This document shows, one piece after another, positions 28,609 through 36,507 of a stretch of DNA of 64,000 nt. The translations under genes were made by a program, and so were the position numbers. This DNA comes from CAZGNZ01 sp964527215 (GTDB taxonomy: Bacteria; Fidelibacterota; Marinisomatia; SCGC-AAA003-L08; JACNLC01): positions 62,001 to 126,000 of the forward strand of contig CAZGNZ010000001.1 of NCBI GenBank assembly GCA_964527215.1. Direction: 5' to 3'. The notes below the pieces were generated by a model that saw only the letters and a list, made by a program, of their open reading frames with translations, made no database searches and was not told where the DNA came from. The first letter of the stretch is position 1. Each line of letters begins with the position of its first letter.

Positions 28609-29085
28609 ATGGATTCTATTCCTCTGGTAAAAGATTTCATGTCAACCAGCCTGGTTACATTTGCACCGGATATGGACGTTTATGAAGCGATCGATATTCT
28701 GATCCAGAATAAAATATCGGGTGCGCCGGTGATTAAGGATGGGAAACTCTGCGGCATTCTATCAGAACGGGATTGCCTGAGAGTGACTGCGAACGGATCA
28801 TTTTACGATACATCCGGTGGGAAAGTTCGTGATTTCATGTCCAAAGTCATTCACAATGTTGATCCGGAAATGGATATTTTTGAGGTTTCGCATCGATTTC
28901 TGCAGTATAACTATCGTCGCTTTCCGGTTCTTGATGGTGATTTGCTTGTTGGACAGATCAGCCGCAGAGATGTGATTCATGTCATTCATAATGAAGCTGC
29001 AAAAGAGATCAGAGAACTGGAAACCGACGGATACCTTACTGACGAGATGAAGGCGGTCTTGGACCATCCCGGAACAGCAGGATAA
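28609..29085 (+). CDS. Paired CBS-domain protein
   Basis: A 158-residue soluble protein made of two CBS repeats (about 8-65 and 75-130) that together form one Bateman module. Such modules bind AMP, ATP or SAM and act as energy sensors. Both repeats keep the RDxL-type motif: ERDCLRV after the first strand pair and SRRDVIHV after the second. No catalytic domain is attached, so it probably regulates a partner in trans. AAAGGAG lies six bases before the ATG, one of the best ribosome binding sites in the window, suggesting high expression. It is flanked by long gaps and is probably monocistronic. Confidence 0.9.
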   Translation: MDSIPLVKDFMSTSLVTFAPDMDVYEAIDILIQNKISGAPVIKDGKLCGILSERDCLRVTANGSFYDTSGGKVRDFMSKVIHNVDPEMDIFEVSHRFLQYNYRRFPVLDGDLLVGQISRRDVIHVIHNEAAKEIRELETDGYLTDEMKAVLDHPGTAG

Positions 29086-29476
29086 CACCTGCAGACGCAC
29101 AAACCATGCAGTGCTGCAGCCTCAACAACGGAAGCAGTCAAGCTGCGGTCGAGATATTTCCATGATTAAGTGCATCGATCAGGACAGGTTAAATCCGGAT
29201 TGCCATGATTGTTCGATTAATCCGTCCGCTGAACCACCTCTCCAGTGATTCCGCACTTCTGATAAAAAACCAATTCTGCCTGATCCGTCCTCGTATTTCA
29301 GAAAGACTGCTGGTCAGGCTTTCAACCCTGTCCCCATAATAATTGTCGGTTGTGCCAAGATTGCAGTGCTCATTCGTGATGAAACAGCACTCCCGCGCGT
29401 GTTCTTTATTTTAATTTCCTGCAACGGAAACCCTGGTTTCGAAGAAAAGAATATCCAAATTCATTGAACCAGACAG

Positions 29477-29675
29477 CTTGGATATTTCATAAGGCTTTGA
29501 AATGAGATGGTGGGGCTGGTTGATTTTGGATGGCTAGGGAAGAGATTTGAATCCGCCGGTTGGCGGGTTTTTAATCTGTCTCCTGACGGACGCTGTAGAA
29601 TTGAGCATATCCGCCATTGTCCGGAGAATGCAAAGCAATTTTCGCATAGATATTCTCGCGAAACATGCGGGATAG
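29477..29675. mobile_element. MITE-like element, diverged copy
   Basis: A stretch of about 200 bases that aligns, in reverse orientation, with the intact element at 59003-59178. Shared blocks are GGATATTTCAT near 29480, CTTTG(A/C)AATGAGATG near 29495, ACGCTGTAGAATTGAGCA near 29593, and a right end resembling ATAGATTTCTC-GAAA-AT-CGGG. It contains an internal hairpin CCGCC-GGTT-GGCGG followed by TTTTT (29553-29571) that could work as a terminator. No open frame for a transposase is present. Confidence 0.55.
29553..29571 (+). terminator. Short terminator-like hairpin inside the MITE-like copy
   Basis: CCGCC (29553-29557), loop GGTT, GGCGG (29562-29566), then G and five T. The stem is short but very stable and the T-run is correctly placed for the plus strand. 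Confidence 0.5.
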
Positions 29676-29850
29676 GGCAGATGCGCAGTTTTTATCCGAT
29701 TAAAACGTTCAAGGTCATCCCAAAGTCAGTTGATTTAAAATTGTTTTGATCAGATGTGAGGATTCTGGCTGCCCTGTCAATTCCAGTATAAAAAATAACC
29801 CTACTTTCAGTGTATTTTTATCATTCTGCAAATAAACCGGTTTGATTAAT

Positions 29851-32559
29851 ATGAATTCACCTCAGCGCCTGTTTTTAATTGACGGGATGGCCCTGTTTTA
29901 TCGTGCTCATTTTGCAATGAGCAAGAATCCACTGATAACCCGGGACGGACGGCATACTTCAGGGGTATATGGTTTTCTGAATATACTGTTCAAGTTGATC
30001 CGCGATGAACAGCCCGAGTATATTGCCGTGGCAATGGACAGCCCGGAACCCACATTTCGACACAAGGCATACACGGAGTACAAAGCAACCCGTGAGAAAA
30101 TGCCGGATGAGCTGGTAGAACAGCTGGATCCGCTGTTTCGCATTATTGCCGCTCTTCAAATACCAATGTTTAAGCAGCCCGGCTGGGAAGCAGATGACAT
30201 CATCGGTACCCTGGCAGCTCAGGCGGACGGGTACGGACTCCATACATTTATGGTTACCGGCGACAAGGATATGGCTCAGCTTGTCAGTGACAGCGTGTTT
30301 CTGTATACCCCCGGCAATCGGTTCAAACCAACCACGGTTTATGACCGCAGCGGCGTCATTGAGAAATGGGGAGTGCCTCCGGAAAAGATCATTGAATATC
30401 TGACTCTGGTTGGGGATTCTTCGGATAATGTACCCGGCGTGGACGGCGTCGGTGTTAAAACTGCGGTGAAACTGCTGAATGAATACGGCAGTCTGAATGA
30501 AATATTCAATCATGCCGATGAAGTGCGGAATAAACGGGTGAGAAACGGTCTGAATGCCGGAAAAGAATTGGCACAGCTTTCAAGAGAACTGGTCATCATT
30601 CGGCAGGATGCCCCGCTTGAGCTTCACATGAAGGAATTGAAGCGGCAGCCATTTGACAGGGAAAAGGTCGAAAAGCTGTTTCATGAGCTGGAAATGTTGT
30701 CTCTCATCAAACAGGTAGACGAATTGGATATCGGTCAGATCTCGCAGCCTGCCCAGCCTGCCAAGGAATACCGGACCCTGCGCAAACACGATGAAATTGA
30801 TGAAATGATTGCCGAACTGAAGGGTGCTCCGTTGATCTCATTTGATTTGGAAACCACATCTGTTCGCGCACTCGAGGCGGATATTGTGGGACTGTCCTTT
30901 GCGGTCAGACCCCATCATGGATGGTATATTCCGGTTTTATACCCGGAAACCGGGGAAGACTATCACGCCGAACAGTTTCTGGAATGGGTTCTGAATCGAC
31001 TGAAACCGCTGTTTGAAAACAGTGAATATCGATTTTGCGGGCAGAATATCAAATATGACGCGCTGGTGCTGAGCCGCTATGATATTCGGATTTCCAATAT
31101 TGCATTTGATACCATGGTGGCGGCCCATCTTTTGGCGCCGGACCGGAATTCCTATAAAATGGATTATCTCGCACTGGAGGAACTGAATTACCAGATGGTG
31201 CCCATTTCGGACCTCATCGGTACGGGCCGCAGTCAGATTACCATGGATCAGGTCCCACTGGAAAAGACGGCGTTTTATGCTGCCGAAGATGCAGACATTG
31301 CCCTTCAGCTCTGCAATGTGTATCAGAAACAGCTGGAGGATGAAAATCTGGACAGGTTGTATTCCGATATTGAACTGCCGCTGATACCGGTGCTGATTCA
31401 AATGGAACGCGAAGGTGTGTACCTTGATCTTGAGTATCTTCATGAACTGTCGGAAAACATCCAGCTCAAACTTACTGATCTCACTGAACGGATTTATGAG
31501 CTGGCCGGCAAGGAGTTCAATATCAATTCGCCGCAGCAGCTGGGTGGAATACTGTTTGATGAACTCAAGCTGAAACCGATCCGCAAACGAAGTACGGATG
31601 TCAATGTTCTTGAACGACTGAAGGACAGTCATCCGCTGCCGGGTGAGGTGCTCAGCTATCGGCATTTTAAAAAACTGAAATCAACCTATATTGATGCTTT
31701 TCCGGACTATGTCAATTCACAGTCAGGACGTATTCATACATCACTGAATCAGACCATTGCAGTCACCGGAAGACTGTCCAGCACCCAGCCGAATTTTCAG
31801 AATATCCCCATCCGGACGGATATGGGGAAAGAAATTCGAAAAGCTTTTTGTGCACAGCATCGCGGTTGGCTGATATTGTCTGCCGACTACAGCCAGGTTG
31901 AACTGCGGATCATGGCTCATTTCAGTCAGGAAGAAGCTCTCTTGGAAGCTTTCCGTAAGGGGGATGATATTCACCGGCAGACTGCCTGTCAGGTGTACAA
32001 CGAGTCCCCTGAAGATGTCACACCGGAGATGCGGCGGACTGCCAAAATCGTGAATTTCGGCATTATGTACGGTGCCGGTCCGTTTCGCATGAGCCAGGAA
32101 CTGGGAATCAGCATGGCTTCGGCCCGTGAATTGATTGATAATTATTTTCGCACCTATCCCGGTATTCGGAGTTACATCGATGAAACCCTTGCCCAGGCGC
32201 GTTCTGCCGGATTTGTCCAGACATTGTTCGGAAGGAAAAAGCTGACGCGGAATCTCATGTCAAACCGGGTCCAGGTTGTTCAGGCGGAAGAGCGTGCTGC
32301 CATCAATATGCCCATCCAGGGTACAGCAGCTGAAGTAATCAAACTGGCAATGATGCGCATTCATGATCGGTTGATGAATGAAAGCTGGAAAACCAGGATG
32401 ATTCTTCAGATTCATGATGAACTGCTGTTTGAAGTCCCGGAAAATGAACTGGAGCCACTGGCAGCCATGGTGGTTCACGAAATGGAGAATGCTGCGGAAC
32501 TCTCCGTCCCGCTGAAGGTGGATTACGGGGTCGGAACCAGCTGGTACGATGCCCACTAG
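29851..32559 (+). CDS. polA: DNA polymerase I
   Basis: Repair and Okazaki-fragment polymerase, 902 residues. The three-part structure is complete: N-terminal 5'-3' exonuclease (about 1-290, with LIDGMALFYRAHFAM and GDKDMAQLV); a 3'-5' proofreading domain (about 310-490) that keeps the DxE motif in FDLETT and YAAEDADIA; and the polymerase domain with motif A DYSQVELR (D679), motif B RRTAKIVNFGIMYG and motif C QIHDELLFEV. Many bacterial PolA have lost the proofreading residues; here they look intact. The ATG at 29851 is preferred to an in-frame TTG nine bases upstream. An ABC transporter follows 21 bases downstream. Confidence 0.96.
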   Translation: MNSPQRLFLIDGMALFYRAHFAMSKNPLITRDGRHTSGVYGFLNILFKLIRDEQPEYIAVAMDSPEPTFRHKAYTEYKATREKMPDELVEQLDPLFRIIAALQIPMFKQPGWEADDIIGTLAAQADGYGLHTFMVTGDKDMAQLVSDSVFLYTPGNRFKPTTVYDRSGVIEKWGVPPEKIIEYLTLVGDSSDNVPGVDGVGVKTAVKLLNEYGSLNEIFNHADEVRNKRVRNGLNAGKELAQLSRELVIIRQDAPLELHMKELKRQPFDREKVEKLFHELEMLSLIKQVDELDIGQISQPAQPAKEYRTLRKHDEIDEMIAELKGAPLISFDLETTSVRALEADIVGLSFAVRPHHGWYIPVLYPETGEDYHAEQFLEWVLNRLKPLFENSEYRFCGQNIKYDALVLSRYDIRISNIAFDTMVAAHLLAPDRNSYKMDYLALEELNYQMVPISDLIGTGRSQITMDQVPLEKTAFYAAEDADIALQLCNVYQKQLEDENLDRLYSDIELPLIPVLIQMEREGVYLDLEYLHELSENIQLKLTDLTERIYELAGKEFNINSPQQLGGILFDELKLKPIRKRSTDVNVLERLKDSHPLPGEVLSYRHFKKLKSTYIDAFPDYVNSQSGRIHTSLNQTIAVTGRLSSTQPNFQNIPIRTDMGKEIRKAFCAQHRGWLILSADYSQVELRIMAHFSQEEALLEAFRKGDDIHRQTACQVYNESPEDVTPEMRRTAKIVNFGIMYGAGPFRMSQELGISMASARELIDNYFRTYPGIRSYIDETLAQARSAGFVQTLFGRKKLTRNLMSNRVQVVQAEERAAINMPIQGTAAEVIKLAMMRIHDRLMNESWKTRMILQIHDELLFEVPENELEPLAAMVVHEMENAAELSVPLKVDYGVGTSWYDAH

Positions 32560-32580
32560 TCAGATCATTTACAGGTACAA

Positions 32581-33507
32581 ATGGAAGCTTCAATAACACT
32601 GAAAAAAGTCGCCAGAAAATTCAGGGACAATGCCATCCTTGCGGATCTTTCTTTCGGGGTTGAGCGGGGATCACGGTTTGCCATCATTGGTGAAAACGGG
32701 GCCGGGAAAAGTACCATGCTGAAAATTCTGACTGGACTGCTCGAAAGAGATGCCGGCATGGCATATATTAACGGGCAGGAAATTCAATCCCGTGGACGCA
32801 CCACCCGTTCGATGACGGGCTACATGCCGCAGAAATGTCATTTGGATTCCGAGCTTACTGTTCTTGAAAACCTGACAATATTTGCACAGCTCCATGGGTT
32901 GCCAAGGAAATCAGCTCGAAGGCAGGCCCTTCGGTGGGCAATACTGCTGGGATTTCGGGATTACCTTGGAAGTTATCCTCATAAACTGTCATTTGGTCAC
33001 TCCCGCCGCGTCAGTTTTGCCAGAGCCCTGATCCACAATCCGGATGTCATTCTGCTGGATGAACCCACAACCGGACTGGATCCGGTATCGCGAACCCTGG
33101 TCTGGAACACTCTTGATAAATTTAAAGATAAAAAGACGGTTCTGTTCACCAGTCAGAATTTTTCTGAGGTGGAGGAGCATGCCAGCCGAATAGCCATCCT
33201 TCATGACGGCAATATCAAAATGGACGGTTCTCTGGATCGGCTGACCGAAACCACCCAGGGCTTAATGCGGTACTCCATTACATTTTCGGATATTCCGGAC
33301 CGGGAACTGATTCAAAAAATCAAGGCCGGAACACGGGTAGTCAGTCCCAGCCTCTCAGGGAAAAAACTGGAATTCTACAGCCGGGAACGACAACAGTTTT
33401 TTGCTGCGCTGCGGATCGCCATGGAAATGGAACTGGACAATATTGATACATCCTACTGCAGATTGAGGGATATTTTTCTTGGACTGACAGAAGGAGGGCT
33501 GGAATGA
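32581..33507 (+). CDS. ABC-2 type transporter ATP-binding protein
   Basis: A 308-residue ATPase of a two-gene exporter. Walker A GENGAGKST (37-45) and Walker B VILLDEP (156-162, catalytic E161) are intact. The ABC signature is unusual: LSFGHSRRVS at 136-145 replaces LSGGQ-QRV. The C-terminal 85 residues form the regulatory tail typical of drug- or lipid-export ATPases. AGG lies five bases before the ATG. It starts 21 bases after polA and overlaps the permease by four bases (ATGA), so the three genes are probably one transcript. Confidence 0.9.
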   Translation: MEASITLKKVARKFRDNAILADLSFGVERGSRFAIIGENGAGKSTMLKILTGLLERDAGMAYINGQEIQSRGRTTRSMTGYMPQKCHLDSELTVLENLTIFAQLHGLPRKSARRQALRWAILLGFRDYLGSYPHKLSFGHSRRVSFARALIHNPDVILLDEPTTGLDPVSRTLVWNTLDKFKDKKTVLFTSQNFSEVEEHASRIAILHDGNIKMDGSLDRLTETTQGLMRYSITFSDIPDRELIQKIKAGTRVVSPSLSGKKLEFYSRERQQFFAALRIAMEMELDNIDTSYCRLRDIFLGLTEGGLE

Positions 33508-34259
33508 GAGCTTTTCTAATCCTGATTAAGAGAGAAATTCTGGCCGGCCGAAAAATTATTGTGATCACATATCTGATGCTGCTCATGTTCCCGCTGATTC
33601 TTTTTCTCCTGATCGCGCTGCCCATGTACAAAAGCATCCAGACAGTGAATAACCTGGAATATCTGAGCTGGGTAGCACCGGGAATTTGGATTGTATCGTC
33701 TGCATTCACCGCCTTCCTGCTGTCAATGGCAACATCCCATCATCTGAAATTTGAGAGCCGTCTGGCAGAAATCTACCTTAAATCACCGGTCTCTATTGCC
33801 GTAATAATCCTTCCCGGTCTGATGTGGGGATTGGCCCATGGCATAATGGAAATGGGAGTTTCCGTACTGGAGACCAACCTGATTATTGCGGATGTAACGA
33901 CGCCTGCGAAAATTTTTAAAATGATTGCTCAGATTCTGCCCCTGATTCTGTTTTTCTCCGTCCTGGGAACGGTGTTGGGTACCTGGGTGGAAAAATTCTA
34001 TACACTTTCGACGATCACATTTGTCCTTTTTATGTTTTTTACGCTGGGAACAGGTAATTTCATTCCACTGGATCTGTTTCCCGCCACGTACAACCAGATA
34101 CTCTCCGGAAGTCCTATTGTCGGTGATATAAATCACACCCAGAATATTCTCATGAACCGGTCCGGATCTGTTATGGACGGAGTGATTACGACTCTGATTG
34201 CCGGCCTGATATACTTCCTCCACAATCTGGCCTGTTACCGCTATTTCAGGAGAAACTGA
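33504..34259 (+). CDS. ABC-2 type transporter permease
   Basis: A 251-residue integral membrane protein with about six helices (20-42, 55-78, 95-115, 140-165, 172-195, 228-245), the topology of ABC-2 (NodJ/CcmB-like) permeases. The APGIWIVSSAF segment after helix one and the GNFIPLD turn match that fold. It is coupled to the ATPase by a four-base overlap and followed within four bases by the sugar kinase. The exported substrate is unknown; NodIJ- or lipid-type export is possible. Confidence 0.85.
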   Translation: MRAFLILIKREILAGRKIIVITYLMLLMFPLILFLLIALPMYKSIQTVNNLEYLSWVAPGIWIVSSAFTAFLLSMATSHHLKFESRLAEIYLKSPVSIAVIILPGLMWGLAHGIMEMGVSVLETNLIIADVTTPAKIFKMIAQILPLILFFSVLGTVLGTWVEKFYTLSTITFVLFMFFTLGTGNFIPLDLFPATYNQILSGSPIVGDINHTQNILMNRSGSVMDGVITTLIAGLIYFLHNLACYRYFRRN

Positions 34260-34263
34260 TCTT

Positions 34264-35250
34264 ATGCAGGATTATAATATTATCGGAATAGACGGCGGTG
34301 CCACTCATACGCATGCGGTACTGTTTCATGAATCCGGGAAGTCTGCTGCTGCGTTGACCGGAGAGGGAACCAGCTTGACGGTTTATCCGGAAAAAGCACA
34401 GGAAACACTGAGCAGAATGATTCTTGATCTCTGCCGGAAAAACAAGATAACTCTGGCCGAGATTGATGCAGTCGGAATCGGAGTGGCTGGTGCCAGCGAC
34501 GACGATGGGCGGGATCGGTTGTTCGGTGTGCTGGATCAGCTGGGACTGTCACGCAGAGCATTGATTCTCAGTGACACAGAAGCTGCGTTTGAAGTGGGAG
34601 TACCCGGATTGCAGGGTTTCCTGATCTCAGTCGGCACCGGGATGATGTGTCTGGGACGGAACAGCGAAGGGAAATATTTCCGTACCGGCGGCAGAGGACA
34701 TCAGACCGGTGATATTGGCAGTTCGTACTGGATCGGCCGCACAGCTATTTTACGGATCGGATTAAATGAAGCAGCCATTGACGGCGATCCTGACCTGGAA
34801 GGCCTGGCCGACACAATACTTAGTTCATTGGGCGGGTCAGATTTTGAGACCGCCGTTCGGGATGCTGCTGAAAACGAATATTCAGTACGAAATATCGCCC
34901 GTTTGGCACCTGCGATCATTCAACTGGCAGAGAATGGAAATGACAGCGCATTGTCTATTCTGCAGGAAGGCTCGCAAGGAATTGCCGATCATATCGTCGA
35001 ATTATGTGCCGGGATGGGCTACTCGGAACCGGATATAGTACTCGCCGGCAATGGCAGTTTGATAAAAAACAATTTTTACCGATCCTTGGTGAATGATGCT
35101 CTCAGATTTGATTTTCAGAAAATCAGCTGGACCTTCTCGGAAATTTCACCTGCCTACGGCGCCGGACTCCTTGCAGCACGACTTATTGATGTTGAAATTG
35201 ATCTGAGGAATATTGTGAAAGAAGGTGCAATTGCGAGGACCCCAAGTTGA
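34264..35250 (+). CDS. BadF/BadG-type amino-sugar kinase (GlcNAc/MurNAc kinase-like)
   Basis: A 328-residue kinase of the BadF/BadG/BcrA/NAGK branch of the ASKHA superfamily. It has phosphate loop 1 GIDGGATHTHAVL (8-20), AVGIGVAGAS, the hinge-region ISVGTGMMCLG, and GGRGHQTGDIGSSYWIG, the typical GlcNAc-kinase segment with the catalytic aspartate nearby. Known relatives phosphorylate GlcNAc or MurNAc (human NAGK, clostridial and Tannerella MurK). With NamZ, the GH3 enzyme and a sugar symporter downstream, MurNAc or GlcNAc from cell wall turnover is the likely substrate. Its end overlaps the alanine racemase gene by 26 bases. Confidence 0.82.
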   Translation: MQDYNIIGIDGGATHTHAVLFHESGKSAAALTGEGTSLTVYPEKAQETLSRMILDLCRKNKITLAEIDAVGIGVAGASDDDGRDRLFGVLDQLGLSRRALILSDTEAAFEVGVPGLQGFLISVGTGMMCLGRNSEGKYFRTGGRGHQTGDIGSSYWIGRTAILRIGLNEAAIDGDPDLEGLADTILSSLGGSDFETAVRDAAENEYSVRNIARLAPAIIQLAENGNDSALSILQEGSQGIADHIVELCAGMGYSEPDIVLAGNGSLIKNNFYRSLVNDALRFDFQKISWTFSEISPAYGAGLLAARLIDVEIDLRNIVKEGAIARTPS

Positions 35251-36325
35251 TATATATTTAGATCGACTCGCCGACAACCTGAGCTACATCCAATCCCTGT
35301 GCAGTCCGGCCCGTGTTCTGGCCGTTGTTAAGGCCAATGCCTACGGTCACGGAGCGGGTCCGGTCAGTCAAACCCTTGCCGAGTGCGGAGTTGACGGATT
35401 CTGTGCAGCACTCCCGTCTGAAATCCGTGAACTGCTTGATGCAGGTATTCGTAAGCCGATCCTCCACCTTGGACGAATCGGGAAATCCGTCGTGGAACTA
35501 TGTAACGGTTTTCCGGTGATATGTACTGTCAATACGGTTGACGATATTGACTTTCTCGTTCACCATATGCCACGTTTCGGGAAAATCTCCGTTCATCTTA
35601 AAATTGACACTGGTATGGGCCGAATGGGCTGTACGCCGGAAACACTTCCTGCCGTCATCCGGAAATTAAAAAACACACCCGCTGTCAGGCTGACCGGTGT
35701 TTGGTCTCATTTTGCCACTGCAGAAGAAGAAGACCGCCATTTCATGGATTTGCAGCTGTCACTTTTTAAGCGGCTTGCTGATGAAATCTGTGACGCAGTT
35801 CCGGAATGTGTCAGCCGTCATATCGCCAACAGTGCCGCCGTGCTTACAAATCCCGAAAGTCATTTGGATTTCATCCGGCCGGGAATTGCTCTGTACGGAG
35901 TGTCGCCGCTTGGCAAACCGCACCCCGAACTGAAACCGGTGATGGAATTTGGAGCTTACGTCAGCCTCGTCCGGTACGTTACGGCAGGCAGGTCCGTTGG
36001 ATACAATCGTACCCATACCGTGTCCAAAGAAACCCAGATTGCTGTGATCCAGGCCGGTTATGCTGACGGAGTACCGATGGCGTTTTCCAATCAGGGATAT
36101 GTTCTCGGCGGAAATCAGCTGTTTCCCATAATTGGGAAAGTATCGATGGATATGATCACTGTCGATTTGAAAGATACCTCAAACCCTCCGGAAAAAGTCC
36201 TGCTTTGGGGTGGCAGTGAAGAAGATTTGCGAATTGAAAATCTTGCGGGAAAGTTCAATATGCTTCCGTACCTGTTTCTGACAGGGATCAGTCACAGGGT
36301 TTCGCGCATATACCATGGACATTAA
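35225..36325 (+). CDS. alr: Alanine racemase
   Basis: PLP enzyme that supplies D-alanine for peptidoglycan. The 366-residue protein has the PLP lysine K36 in VVKANAYGHG, the KIDTGMGRMG segment, FIRPGIALYG, and the second catalytic residue as tyrosine in QAGYADGVP; the KVSMDMITVD motif closes the site. Start is ambiguous: GTG at 35225, or TTG at 35231, which has AAGG five to six bases ahead. Either way it overlaps the kinase gene, implying coupled translation. Confidence 0.95.
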   Translation: MQLRGPQVDIYLDRLADNLSYIQSLCSPARVLAVVKANAYGHGAGPVSQTLAECGVDGFCAALPSEIRELLDAGIRKPILHLGRIGKSVVELCNGFPVICTVNTVDDIDFLVHHMPRFGKISVHLKIDTGMGRMGCTPETLPAVIRKLKNTPAVRLTGVWSHFATAEEEDRHFMDLQLSLFKRLADEICDAVPECVSRHIANSAAVLTNPESHLDFIRPGIALYGVSPLGKPHPELKPVMEFGAYVSLVRYVTAGRSVGYNRTHTVSKETQIAVIQAGYADGVPMAFSNQGYVLGGNQLFPIIGKVSMDMITVDLKDTSNPPEKVLLWGGSEEDLRIENLAGKFNMLPYLFLTGISHRVSRIYHGH

Positions 36326-36507
36326 ACAGACAGCCGGCTATTATAAAATTCCAACCATTTCAGAGAACAGATATACTGATATAAAATAAAAAATCAGGCT
36401 TCAGTCGGATACAAGTCTGTTTGTAAGTGTTTCAAATCCGGTACCCGTTATTTGGTTGAACCATTCTTGCACGATACAGACCAATGATCAGAAAAAATGA
36501 GGATAAA

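Larger units (their letters stand above)
29086..29850. other. Long intergenic region before polA, holding a MITE-like element
   Basis: A 765-base gap. The first 390 bases show no recognised gene. AATATCCAA (29450-29458) and TTGGATATT (29478-29486) form a nine-pair inverted repeat at the edge of the MITE-like element (29477-29675). An 80-codon frame at 29507-29749 lies inside that element and is not a credible gene. Confidence 0.55.

Noticed and set aside
29507..29749. An 80-codon plus-strand frame in the gap before polA
   Set aside because: Lies inside the MITE-like copy and includes its hairpin and T-run; no ribosome binding site.
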